Source: Blastocatellia bacterium AA13 (lineage in GTDB: Bacteria; Acidobacteriota; Blastocatellia; UBA7656). From it: a stretch of 64,000 bases of DNA. Shown here one piece after another: positions 8,860 through 18,007 of this stretch; within the stretch, counting starts at the first letter, position 1, and every line of letters starts with the position of its first letter. The position numbers were made by a program, and so were the translations under genes. Location: the NCBI GenBank assembly GCA_003222245.1, contig QHVH01000014.1:62001-126000 (forward strand), written 5' to 3'. The notes beneath the pieces were generated by a model. The model did no database searches and was not told where the DNA came from. It was given only the letters and a program-made list of their open reading frames with translations.

Positions 8860-10176
8860 CTAAGCAGGCGGAAGCGCATTCAACTCCGCCGCCATTTTAT
8901 CGATTCCCATTGTAACGCGATCCTTCTCTTCAGCCGTGTAGCAGAGACGGAAATAGCCCGGCTTTTCGTTGAAGCATTCCTGTCCTCGAACCAATAGGAC
9001 ATCCGCCGCCTCGGCGATGTAATTCAACAGGCGCGCTTCTCGGGGATCGTCGTAGGTATACAGCGATGGACACAACCTCGGCTGGTCGGAGACACTCTTC
9101 GGCACCCGATCGAGGTAAGCGCTCAGATCAATCCAGAAGAAGATCGCTCCATCATTGCCTTCGAAGTACGGAATGTTTCCCTTCTTGAGATGCTTCGCGG
9201 AAGCTTGATACTGATCATCCAGAAGGCCTTTGTATACTTTCATAGTCTGGTTCGCGAGCGCCGGGTCAGGGTTGCCCTCTTTATTGAGGAAGAGCTTCTT
9301 GGTCATATAGATATTCGGCGTCACGAACGGCGAAAACCATGCCAGGCTCGCCAGGCAATCCGTGCCCTGCAGCGCGGTTTGAACCGCGGGCGATTGCGAG
9401 ATCATGAACCCGAGCCGGAATCCCGCGAGTCCAAAATCCTTCGACAGCCCCCAGGTCACATGTATTCGATCCGGGTTTTTCTTGTAGGCATCAAGAGTGA
9501 GCGCGCTGACGAATTCGTTTTTGCTCTTAACCTGTGAACCGGCATATATCTCGTCCGAGATTATTTGCCTGCTGGGGTCGGCAAGAAAAACCGAATATAG
9601 CTCCTCCTGAAGTTCCTTCGTGTAATTAACACCGAGCGGGTTGTTCGGATTGGTCAGCACCAACAGCTTGGCGGTCGGGTTCTGCTGGAGCGCCTTTTCG
9701 AGATCGGCGACGGTCAGGTTGACTCCGTCGGCGATCTGGAAGGTCACGAATTTCATTCCCGCTGTCTGGGAGAACGACCACGGGAATCCATACCACAACG
9801 GCGCGGGTGCAAGGAGCACGTCTCCAGGTTTGAACAGAGCGAGCGCGAGAACTTCCAACGCCGCCACCACGCCGGAGCTGCCATATATGTTCTCGTAGTT
9901 AACCGAGACGTTCCACTGATGATTGAGGAAGTCCTGAATACTCTCGCGGTATGGATCGATTCCATAGATGTACTGCATGGGATATTTGATAGTCTCGAGT
10001 GTAACTGGTCCGAGATTATCGAATACGTTTTGCTGATAAAAGTTGAGGAGCAGGACATTCTCGGCGGTGGACAGGTTCACTGCCTCCGGATTTACGTGCT
10101 GTTTGATGTAAGCAGCACGCTGTTCAGGGTGGGCGATATTCTGAAGTCGCCCAATGTGATGCGCGGTCAATTTCAT
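8860..10176 (-). CDS. class I/II aminotransferase, ACC-synthase-like PLP enzyme
   Basis: A 438-residue fold-type I PLP enzyme. Motifs in order: YGIDPYRESI, the substrate-side LVLTNPNNPLG, the pyridine-binding IISDEIYAGS, and the PLP lysine in WGLSKDFGLAGFRLGF. The LSKDFGLAGFRLG form and the YG.DPYR start resemble 1-aminocyclopropane-1-carboxylate synthases and related enzymes that use SAM or perform gamma-elimination, more than general aspartate aminotransferases. It lies 26 bp after the proline-type NRPS gene and is probably co-translated with it. Possible jobs are making a building block or a late PLP-dependent tailoring step. The ordinary aminotransferase option remains open. Confidence 0.82.
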   Translation of the reverse strand: MKLTAHHIGRLQNIAHPEQRAAYIKQHVNPEAVNLSTAENVLLLNFYQQNVFDNLGPVTLETIKYPMQYIYGIDPYRESIQDFLNHQWNVSVNYENIYGSSGVVAALEVLALALFKPGDVLLAPAPLWYGFPWSFSQTAGMKFVTFQIADGVNLTVADLEKALQQNPTAKLLVLTNPNNPLGVNYTKELQEELYSVFLADPSRQIISDEIYAGSQVKSKNEFVSALTLDAYKKNPDRIHVTWGLSKDFGLAGFRLGFMISQSPAVQTALQGTDCLASLAWFSPFVTPNIYMTKKLFLNKEGNPDPALANQTMKVYKGLLDDQYQASAKHLKKGNIPYFEGNDGAIFFWIDLSAYLDRVPKSVSDQPRLCPSLYTYDDPREARLLNYIAEAADVLLVRGQECFNEKPGYFRLCYTAEEKDRVTMGIDKMAAELNALPPA

Positions 10177-10202
10177 TGGTATCCTCCTTCTTCTTCCGCC
10201 GG

Positions 10203-13200
10203 CTAATCGTCCCCGGCGCCCGACAGGAGCTCTTCTGAATCTTTCTCGGAAAGCGCTTCCAGTTCGCTCAACATCGCTTCAAGTTCCGATTCTTCTTCTT
10301 GTGAGGCCTGTCTTTGGATTATCTCAAGCGCCAGGAGTTCGATAGTCGGTCGTTCAAAAATCCTGAAAAGGGGCATTTCCAGGCCGAACTGATCCCGAAT
10401 ACGGGAAACAAGCTGTGTGGCTGTAAGCGAATGGCCGCCCAGATCGAAGAAATTGTCGTTTATTGAAATCTTGTCGACCTGCAGCAGATCATTCCAGCAG
10501 TCCACGAGAAATTGTTCGACTGATGTGCGCGGCGCAACATAGGTAGACTCTCTATCTCGCGCCGATTCTGTGTCATCGGGGTCGGGCAGCTTGAGCCGGG
10601 CTATTTTTCCGCTGCCGGTCAAGGGGAAGCCCTCCATCGGAATAAAGTGGGTAGGAATCATGTACGCAGGCAGTCTATCGCCGAGAAAATGGCGCAGGTT
10701 CGCTTTATCGAAACCCGCGCTTTGGTCCACGACGAGATAAGCCGCGAGCTGATCGTCTCCCTGTTTCGACTTTCGTTTTATGACCACGGCATCCTTGACG
10801 CCGTCGTATCTCTTGAGAACGACTTCTATCTCGCCGGGCTCGATCCTGAATCCTCTCAGTTTTATTTGCTGATCCGCGCGGCCGATGAATTCGACCGCGC
10901 CTTGAGCGTTGTACCGACACACGTCGCCGGTTCGATAAAGCCGTCCCTCTTGAAAAGGATCGTTGATGAATCGTTTGTTGCTGTCTTCAGGAAGATTGAT
11001 GTAACCGTGCGCGACCGCCGCTCCGCCTATGTAGAGCTCGCCCGCAACGCGAGGCGGCGTAGGTTCGAAGTTCTCGTCGAGAACGTACAACTGAACGTTA
11101 TCGACCGGTATGCCGATCGGCGGGTGCACCGGCCATTGTGAGGGAGGTTCTTCCAAATTGTGCCCGGAAACTATATGAGTCTCCGTTGGGCCGTACTGAT
11201 TGCTGAGCCGGACCCTGGGGTACCTCTCGAAGAAGCTGCGCACGTTGTCCGTAATCTGCAGCTTGTCTCCGGCGGCTATTACTTCTCGCATCTCTTCCAG
11301 CTTCACGTCCATGTCGACCGCGGCGTTGGCAAGTTGCTCGAGTGCAACCGGCGCCAGGAATATTCGCCGAACTCGGTGGTCGTTGAGATATTCGAGATGC
11401 CGAGGGCCTTCGCGGCGGACGTTTTCGTCGATGACCTGCAAGCAGCCTCCGGAGCTGAAAGTGGAGAATATCTCCTGGCTGGCGACGTCAAAATTCAGAG
11501 ATGAGAATTGCAGGGTTACCGATCCGGGAGGGCAGTCGGATTCACGGTTCTGCCATTCGACGAGATTGACCAGCGCGCGATGCGGCATCACAACGCCTTT
11601 AGGACGGCCGGTCGAGCCGGACGTGTGAATGATGTATTGAGGCGCCTCCGGCGAGAACGGGTTATTAAGATTCTCCGGGCTCTGTTGATCGATCTCCTCC
11701 GCGTGATCCTCCAGCACTACAAGATCGACCGAGCCCTCCAGATTCACTCGCGTATCTCGCGAGATCAACGCGAGCGGTGCGCTGACATCGCTCAAAATAT
11801 AGCGAAGCCGTTCCAGAGGATTTTCCTGATCGAGCGGAACGTAAGCGGCGCCGGCCTTCAGAATGGCAAGCACGGCGGCGATCTGATTAATGCTGCGCGG
11901 TATGCAGAGGCAAACGTTGTCGCCGACCTTCACCCCTCGCGACGCGAGATATCGAGCGAGTTTGTTTGCATAAGCGTTAAGCTCCGCGTAGGTCATTCGC
12001 CGTGTTACGCCGTTGGATGTATGCGAAATCGCGATCGCCTCGGGCGAGACCATGCACTGGTCCTCAAACAGATGATGACAGCCTTTGGTATCCGAATACG
12101 GGAGATCCTTGCCACGGGAGTTTTCGAGACAACGCTGCCTCTGCTTCACCGACAGCAAGGGATAGGAGGAGATATTTGCTTCGGGATCCTTGGAGATCGC
12201 GTACAGCAATGAGAGGAAGTAACCGCTTATGTCCTGGATCGTCCCAGCCGAAAACAGATCTGTGTTGTATTCGACCGAGCACAGCAGCTTGTCGCCCACT
12301 TCGGAGATAAAGAGCGCAAAATCGAACTTAGCGGTGCCGGTATGTCCGTCGAGACTCTGCGACGCACCGACCGGCGATTCCGCTGCTCCCGCCATCAGCC
12401 CTTCGAGCGTGGGAAGGTTCTGAAGAGAGAACAGTACCTGTATCAACGGCCCGTGACTGAGATCGCGCTTGGGATTCAACTCGAGCACCAGCTTCTCGAA
12501 CGGCATGTCCTGGTGCTCGAAGGCTTCGATGGTTGTATTCTTGACTTCGGACAGGAGATCGACGAACCGCTGATTGCCCTCCATTCGCGCTCGCAGCACC
12601 AGCGTGTTTACAAAGAGACCTATCAGGTTTTCTACGTCGGCGCCTTTGCGGCCCGCGATAGGGGTCCCCAGCAAGACATCCTTGTGTCCCGTTAGCCGAT
12701 ATAGCAGCACCGCAAAAGCCGACACCAGGGTCATGAAAAGCGTAGTTTCGCGATCGATGGTTATTTCCCTGATCGACGCGGTCAGATTAGCCGGGATTTC
12801 GAATTCATGGATGTGGCCATTGAAGGTTTGCTTCAACGGACGAGGATAGTCGCAGGGGATTTCGAGTAGAGTGGTCGCGTCGTCGAGCTGCTTGATCCAG
12901 TACTGTTTGAGGCGGTCCAAACCCTGGCCTTCGAGCTTCTCGCGCTGCCACACCGCATAATCCGCGTATTGAATTCGCAGCTCGGGAAGCGAGGCGGGCC
13001 TGCCCCCCAGCTCCTCTTGATAAAGCGCCGCCAGCTCACGCTGAAAGACCCCGATCGACCAGCCGTCGGCGACGATGTGATGAATCGTCGTTATGATGGT
13101 CGTTTCTCGCGCGGTTGCAACCAGCATTACCCGAAACAGGGGCGCCTTGCTCAGATCGAAAGGCGTGCTGGTGACCTGCGTGCAAATCGTCTGCAGCTTC

Positions 13201-13514
13201 TCCGCCGCCGACCGCGCGTCCAGACGGCTGAGATCTTCCCAATCGACTTCGACCGACAGCTCGGCATAGATGGCCTGCTTTGGCTTGCCAGCGGCCTCCA
13301 TAAAACATGTTCTCAGCGACTCGTGCCTGGCAATCAGCCTGTTCACGGCTTTATTGAACGCGCTGCGATGAATCGAACCTTTCACGGTCGAGATATAAGG
13401 AATGTTGTAGATCGCGGCGCCCGGCTCGAGTTGATCCAAAAACCAAAGCCGTTCTTGAGAATATGAGACTGGCGGCGCGAATACATCCTGATTTCCCGTT
13501 CTCTCAATTTTCAT
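10203..13514 (-). CDS. nonribosomal peptide synthetase, C-A-T, proline-like A domain
   Basis: A 1103-residue NRPS from the ATG at 13514 (AGGGA upstream; a GTG at 13541 is an alternative). The C domain has SYSQERLWFLDQL and the active site HHIVADG near residue 145. The A domain has IIHTSGSTGRPKG (A3), the core FDVASQEIF, NQYGPTET, YRTGD, and the A10 lysine in LTGSGKIARL. Aligning core residues gives a specificity code DVQFIAQIVK, close to remembered proline codes of the DVQxIAHVVK type, so Pro or a substituted Pro is predicted. The T domain has FFDLGGHSL. The C-terminus ends in an acidic Glu/Leu-rich tail. There is no thioesterase. Confidence 0.93.
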   Translation of the reverse strand: MKIERTGNQDVFAPPVSYSQERLWFLDQLEPGAAIYNIPYISTVKGSIHRSAFNKAVNRLIARHESLRTCFMEAAGKPKQAIYAELSVEVDWEDLSRLDARSAAEKLQTICTQVTSTPFDLSKAPLFRVMLVATARETTIITTIHHIVADGWSIGVFQRELAALYQEELGGRPASLPELRIQYADYAVWQREKLEGQGLDRLKQYWIKQLDDATTLLEIPCDYPRPLKQTFNGHIHEFEIPANLTASIREITIDRETTLFMTLVSAFAVLLYRLTGHKDVLLGTPIAGRKGADVENLIGLFVNTLVLRARMEGNQRFVDLLSEVKNTTIEAFEHQDMPFEKLVLELNPKRDLSHGPLIQVLFSLQNLPTLEGLMAGAAESPVGASQSLDGHTGTAKFDFALFISEVGDKLLCSVEYNTDLFSAGTIQDISGYFLSLLYAISKDPEANISSYPLLSVKQRQRCLENSRGKDLPYSDTKGCHHLFEDQCMVSPEAIAISHTSNGVTRRMTYAELNAYANKLARYLASRGVKVGDNVCLCIPRSINQIAAVLAILKAGAAYVPLDQENPLERLRYILSDVSAPLALISRDTRVNLEGSVDLVVLEDHAEEIDQQSPENLNNPFSPEAPQYIIHTSGSTGRPKGVVMPHRALVNLVEWQNRESDCPPGSVTLQFSSLNFDVASQEIFSTFSSGGCLQVIDENVRREGPRHLEYLNDHRVRRIFLAPVALEQLANAAVDMDVKLEEMREVIAAGDKLQITDNVRSFFERYPRVRLSNQYGPTETHIVSGHNLEEPPSQWPVHPPIGIPVDNVQLYVLDENFEPTPPRVAGELYIGGAAVAHGYINLPEDSNKRFINDPFQEGRLYRTGDVCRYNAQGAVEFIGRADQQIKLRGFRIEPGEIEVVLKRYDGVKDAVVIKRKSKQGDDQLAAYLVVDQSAGFDKANLRHFLGDRLPAYMIPTHFIPMEGFPLTGSGKIARLKLPDPDDTESARDRESTYVAPRTSVEQFLVDCWNDLLQVDKISINDNFFDLGGHSLTATQLVSRIRDQFGLEMPLFRIFERPTIELLALEIIQRQASQEEESELEAMLSELEALSEKDSEELLSGAGDD

Positions 13515-13553
13515 AAACTCATTCCCTGTCGTTCGGCCCACTGCGCCTGATAC

Positions 13554-16253
13554 TTAGCTATCCACGTCTGAAAGCTGAACTCTGTATTTCTCCCTCGATA
13601 CAGCTTTGAAATCGGGGCCCTTTGGCCGAATGTCGGCGTTTTTCATTTCGGCCGCGATCAACTGCGCAACCGCGCGCGTGGTCGGCTTTCTAAAGAAGTT
13701 CTGCACGGACAAATCGACGCCGAATTCGTCTCGTATGCGAGTTATAAGAAGCGTGGCTTTTAACGAGTTGCCTCCTCGGGCAAAGAAGCTCTCATCATCG
13801 TCGACATCGTCCAGTTGCAGCGCTTCCAGCCAGATGCCTCTCAACTGTTTGTGAATCTCCTCGTCCTCGACGCTGCGAGCCTCGTCTTTCGGTTCGCGCG
13901 ATGTCACGAACCGGCCAATCAACACATCCCGGTCTATCGCCCCGGAAGCAGTGAGCGGGAACTCGTCCATCACAATGAAGCGATCAGGAATCAGGTCGAC
14001 GCCGTCGCGGTACACAAGAAAATCCCGAGCAGTTTCGGGGGTAATCTGATCGACGGCGCTAAGGATGAAAGCAACTACAAGGCTGTCGGAATCCAGCTCT
14101 GACCTTATTGTGATTACTTCAGCGGCCCGGATATCTTCGTGCTGACAGAGTGCGGCTTCAAGGATGGTCAATTCGACGGAGCATTCATACTTGATGAAGC
14201 GATGATCTTCGCCCCTCAGCCACTTGATGCGGCCGCCCTCGAATTGCGCTGCTTTGAGCCCGGTGCTAATCGCGGCCGAAGTCTCCGGAAGCAGGCGTCT
14301 CACATACAGTTCGCCTTTGCCGTGAAAAGGAGCAGGCTCGCCGATCTTGTTCAAGACCCGGTGTTCAAAACCGGGAATGGCTTCCGCGACCGCGACGCCG
14401 TCGGATTCCACGGATTCAGACTGGAACGGAAACGCGGTCGTCCAGATTCCAATCGCGGGATTCGCATACAATCCGGTCACCCGCGCATTGGGGAAACGCT
14501 GCGTCAGCTTGCCGGCCAAACTCGGACTCTGCTTCTCACCGCTCAGTAGAATATTCCGCGGCCCCTGAAGGTTCTCTACTTCGGCGTTCGAGGCGAGAAG
14601 GCTCGAGAGCAGGTTCTGCGCGAGCGGCGTGGGCAGATCCCATACCGTTATCCGCGGAGCCATCAGGCGTTCTGCAAACAACGAAGACTCCCTGAGACTG
14701 GAAGCATCGGCGATTTCCACGCCGGCCCCTGCCATCAGCATCCCCAAAGTGTCGTATAGCTGTTCGCAGCCTCCGATACTCGGCGATAGCAGGCAGCGGT
14801 CCTGCGCGTTGATTCCGCACCGAATGTTGAGCCACTGAAATACAGCGAGCATTTCAATATGGCTTATCGAGGTTATAGACAAATTGTCGTCGCGGTTGTC
14901 GACCAGGACACAAGCCGTGCCCGAGCGCTCATCGCCCTTGCCATTTTCGCCGTCACGCACGCCGCCAACGGTTTCCAGGGCGGCTCGCTCGGAGCCCGCA
15001 TCAGGCAGAGCGCTATCATCCGCGTCGGCCCTTGAAGCGCTTCGATCCCTCGCGATCCGCAGCGATGGAGATCCATTCCCGTTTGCCTGTGTCGAGTATT
15101 CGATTGTGATCCAGTGCCTAACGCTCGTTAAGCTGTCGCGAAATTGCTGGAGATCCGCGACCATCTCGCGATGACAGACAACACATTCACAGTCGAGCGC
15201 TCCGAGCACTTCGTCGATCGGCCCCTTGATTGAAAGCAGTTTGATAGGCGCAAAAGTGGCGCAGGCCTTCATCACCGCGAGCATGCTTACAATCATCTCC
15301 GTGCCCGCGTCCATCAAGACGGCGACCGGCTTTCGCGCGTCGAGTCTCAAACTCGCAAGAACTTCCGCGAGCTCATCCGCCTGCTGATTGAGCTCCCGAT
15401 ATGTCGTGACGCGATTATCCTGGACAACCGCGACATTCTCAGGATGCTCGGCTGACTGCGTCTCTATAAGCCCATGAATGCTTATGCTCTTGAATTGCGA
15501 TATGTCCGTTTCAGCGGGTGAAGGCGAGACTTCAGCCGGACGAGCTGTATCGGCGTAGGGCCTCAGATCGGCGATTCGCGTCGCCATCTTGCCGAGCCCC
15601 TGATACAAAATAGCGCTGAACGACTTGAAGAAATATCGAATCGTCGATTCGTGGTAGATACGGTTGTCGAAGCGAAATACGGCCCTGGTCTTTCCCGCGA
15701 CGGTATCAAAAAGAACAACCACGTCGCATTGACTATCGGAGGATTCCTCGTTGAATCCGACCATCGACGCGATCATCGAAAGCTGTTTCGGCCTGCGCTC
15801 GTCGGGGATATCGAGGAGCATGCGCGAGAATGGATATTGTTGATTCTTGTAGGCGTTCGAGAGGAGTTCCTTGGTAGCAAGCAACGTATCCTTGAACGAA
15901 CACGCGCCGTCGAGCACGCCGTCGATCGGGAGCAGATTCGGTATGGCGCCGTCCGTAGACGGACTGAAAATCGTAATCCCGCGTTCGCCGCCATGCTTGT
16001 GCAAACAGATCTTGAGAGCGAGAACAAGGGTGGTGTAGAGCAGGAAGCTGTTGCCCGCGGTCAGGCGCTGCAGGATGGCGTTAATCTCTTCATCGATCCC
16101 AAGCTCGAGCGACGAAATTTGCGGTTGTCCGTCTTTGGGGCGAGGATGGTCGAGGGCAAGTCGTCCCTCGAACGACATCGATTCCAGTCTGTCGCGCCAA
16201 TACTTGCGAGCTTCGTGCATCGCCTTGTCATAGATTAAAGGTGCCTTTTTCAA
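13554..16253 (-). CDS. NRPS-like protein: half condensation domain, degenerate A domain, T domain
   Basis: An 899-residue protein. Residues 1-240 match only the C-terminal lobe of a condensation domain, with no HHxxxDG. Residues 260-770 align with an adenylation domain but A3 (TSGSTGxPKG) is unrecognisable, A8 reads RGEDHRFIKYE, and the A10 catalytic lysine is missing (LTASGAIDR). It should therefore not activate an amino acid. The T domain is intact (FFARGGNSLKATLL). Known parallels load such carriers in trans, as in syringomycin. The start is TTG with AGGAGAGG upstream. It ends 39 bp before the proline-type NRPS start. Confidence 0.85.
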   Translation of the reverse strand: MKKAPLIYDKAMHEARKYWRDRLESMSFEGRLALDHPRPKDGQPQISSLELGIDEEINAILQRLTAGNSFLLYTTLVLALKICLHKHGGERGITIFSPSTDGAIPNLLPIDGVLDGACSFKDTLLATKELLSNAYKNQQYPFSRMLLDIPDERRPKQLSMIASMVGFNEESSDSQCDVVVLFDTVAGKTRAVFRFDNRIYHESTIRYFFKSFSAILYQGLGKMATRIADLRPYADTARPAEVSPSPAETDISQFKSISIHGLIETQSAEHPENVAVVQDNRVTTYRELNQQADELAEVLASLRLDARKPVAVLMDAGTEMIVSMLAVMKACATFAPIKLLSIKGPIDEVLGALDCECVVCHREMVADLQQFRDSLTSVRHWITIEYSTQANGNGSPSLRIARDRSASRADADDSALPDAGSERAALETVGGVRDGENGKGDERSGTACVLVDNRDDNLSITSISHIEMLAVFQWLNIRCGINAQDRCLLSPSIGGCEQLYDTLGMLMAGAGVEIADASSLRESSLFAERLMAPRITVWDLPTPLAQNLLSSLLASNAEVENLQGPRNILLSGEKQSPSLAGKLTQRFPNARVTGLYANPAIGIWTTAFPFQSESVESDGVAVAEAIPGFEHRVLNKIGEPAPFHGKGELYVRRLLPETSAAISTGLKAAQFEGGRIKWLRGEDHRFIKYECSVELTILEAALCQHEDIRAAEVITIRSELDSDSLVVAFILSAVDQITPETARDFLVYRDGVDLIPDRFIVMDEFPLTASGAIDRDVLIGRFVTSREPKDEARSVEDEEIHKQLRGIWLEALQLDDVDDDESFFARGGNSLKATLLITRIRDEFGVDLSVQNFFRKPTTRAVAQLIAAEMKNADIRPKGPDFKAVSREKYRVQLSDVDS

Positions 16254-16548
16254 GCTGCTCGTACCTCTCCTCGTTTAAATAAGGTTTATCAAGGTTTATC
16301 AATGAGCCGTTGCGTGTTACGGGTGGTCTCTTTGGAGGCGGCTTCGCGCCGTACATCTTCGTGCCGTTACAACAACAGCATCAGTCAAAATTCAACCAGC
16401 GTGGGCGTTCGCCAGGCGTAGAAAATTCAGAGGCGGATCGGAACTCTGCTTCCAACGACTGCCGCTGAGAAAGCGGCGCGGAAAGGCGTCTACCGCACTT
16501 TCCGCGCGCTAATAATCAACAAGCCGGATCACGAGCTTATGCGCTCGG
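16254..16548. other. 295-bp gap between the half-C NRPS and halogenase genes
   Basis: No supported gene. A direct repeat AAGGTTTATC occurs at 16281-16290 and 16291-16300 near the NRPS start. On the plus strand a stop-to-stop frame without a normal start encodes GGLFGGGFAPYIFVPLQQQ, followed by a polar tail, which may be a degraded fragment. The gap is the largest inside the NRPS part of the cluster and could hold an internal promoter or terminator, but no clear hairpin with a T-tract was found. Confidence 0.4.
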
Positions 16549-17439
16549 TTAATCTCCGCCTGTCAACGGCATTGTAAGCCGGTTGTGCCCGAATGAATCC
16601 TGCCCGCCAACAAGAACCGCGGCGTAATTCTCAAGCGGGAACACCTCACCAAAGTGCGTGAACTTGTCGGTATGGTTCGGGTAGACCATTACATCGGTCG
16701 GAACGTAGCGAATCGCCAGGCCCATGCGGAGCCGATCCTTCGAAATGTTGGGTTCCGAACCATGCAAGCAGCGAGAGGTAAACATCAGCACCTGCCCCGC
16801 CTGCATCGGAACGTGAAGCGCCTGTGATTCGTCGGGCTTCCAATCCGGATCGATCTTCAACTTCTCGAAGTCATAACCATAAAATCCCGAGGTTGAGGCC
16901 GGATCGAAGGGAACATTTCGTTTCTCATCGAAGAACCAGGTGCGATGTGTTTTCGGGATGACCTTCAGACAGCCCGTCTCGAGAGTCGCTTCCGTAAAGG
17001 CAAACCAGACTGTGAGCTCCCAGGAGCCGTCGTGCGGCTCGGTCGGCACGAGCTTCGAGTCGCCCTCGAAGGCCACGAAACTCTCGGCCTGATGCCACGC
17101 GGTGGCTTCATCGCCAGGGTACTTCGGAAACCACTCCGTCCTCCAGCAAAGGAGGTTCTGCCCCAGAAGGTTCTGAACCCTTCGCACGATGTCCGGATGG
17201 CTGACGATCTCACTCAGTATTTTTATGTCTAGGTGGCGATCGTAATTCATCTTGTTATCGCCATAGATCGCGTTCTTTTTGTTCAGGAGCTGAAATCTGA
17301 CCTTCTTCCACATCGAGTCCACGAGCTCGGGTGGGTAGATTGAAAACGGCCCGATATAACCGTTCTCTTTGAAGAATTCTTTTTCCTCTTGCGCGCTGAG
17401 CGCATCATTTTTCGCTACTTCGAGCTTGGATATCGACAC
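16549..17439 (-). CDS. Fe(II)/2-oxoglutarate-dependent halogenase, SyrB2/CmaB type
   Basis: A 296-residue PhyH-superfamily enzyme. The metal site reads WHQAESF: the usual HxD/E carboxylate is replaced by Ala (H116-Q-A118 from the GTG start), which opens a coordination place for chloride and is diagnostic of chlorinating enzymes acting on carrier-bound amino acids. The second His is in SRCLHGSEPN and the 2-oxoglutarate Arg in LAIRYVP. CWRTEWFPKYPGDE is also typical. The GTG at 17439 follows GGAGGG at good spacing; an ATG at 17454 lies in frame just upstream. A free carrier gene precedes it. Expected reaction: chlorination of an unactivated aliphatic carbon of an aminoacyl-S-carrier. Confidence 0.9.
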   Translation of the reverse strand: MSISKLEVAKNDALSAQEEKEFFKENGYIGPFSIYPPELVDSMWKKVRFQLLNKKNAIYGDNKMNYDRHLDIKILSEIVSHPDIVRRVQNLLGQNLLCWRTEWFPKYPGDEATAWHQAESFVAFEGDSKLVPTEPHDGSWELTVWFAFTEATLETGCLKVIPKTHRTWFFDEKRNVPFDPASTSGFYGYDFEKLKIDPDWKPDESQALHVPMQAGQVLMFTSRCLHGSEPNISKDRLRMGLAIRYVPTDVMVYPNHTDKFTHFGEVFPLENYAAVLVGGQDSFGHNRLTMPLTGGD

Positions 17440-17546
17440 TGTTGCACCCTCCATTTTTTCTTGCTCAACGATCTAACGCCGGAAGGCCGATCGCTCATCC
17501 AACACGAATTTCTCAACGAGAGAGATTCGCGCAGGACCGGCGTCGC

Positions 17547-17882
17547 CTACTGCGCCTGATCTTGTTTATTCTGAAGTAATACGTCTAGCTCCTTGGCCAA
17601 ATCGAACAGAGAAGAATTATCAGGATCGAAAAATGACTGGGCTTCAAGTGAAACCCCCTTTTCCGCCTCGATTCTGTTCAAGATAATGTTTAGCGTTAAT
17701 GAATTGCCGCCTATGTCGAGAAACTTGTTCGACAACGTTACCTGCTCCAGGCCGATGATCTCCGACCACAGCGCCGCCATATACTTCTCACTGGCCGACT
17801 GCGGCTCTTGACCTTCCGTCCGCGGAGCCGAACCGCTTCCCTGTCCTGACGCTGACGTTTCTATTCCTGAGTTTGCTGTCAT
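17547..17882 (-). CDS. stand-alone peptidyl/aminoacyl carrier protein (T domain)
   Basis: A 111-residue protein starting at ATG 17882 with GGAG six bases upstream. A flexible Ser/Gly/Gln-rich head of about 30 residues precedes one carrier domain with the phosphopantetheine serine in FLDIGGNSLTLN (S61). The frame is open to 18314, but that overlaps the flavoenzyme gene. Free carriers of this kind hold an amino acid while tailoring enzymes act, as CmaD does in coronamic acid biosynthesis. It lies between the flavin halogenase-like and Fe halogenase genes, so it is the likely platform for one or both. Confidence 0.9.
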   Translation of the reverse strand: MTANSGIETSASGQGSGSAPRTEGQEPQSASEKYMAALWSEIIGLEQVTLSNKFLDIGGNSLTLNIILNRIEAEKGVSLEAQSFFDPDNSSLFDLAKELDVLLQNKQDQAQ

Positions 17883-18007
17883 TGCATCTCCAATCAAGCG
17901 ACCGGTGTATGTATAAAGCCCGCTTGTTTTCGCCGTCGCTTTCGCGAGGACGGAAATAACAGTCGAAATTAACAGGGTCGAGGCCGCCGCTTTTCTTCCG
18001 CTCGATG

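Noticed and set aside
16228-16356. 42-codon minus frame (MYGAKPPPKRPPVT...) ending inside the half-C NRPS start
   Set aside because: Peptide-like composition is tempting as a precursor, but there is no ribosome site, it overlaps the NRPS start, and its end encodes that gene's own Shine-Dalgarno sequence.
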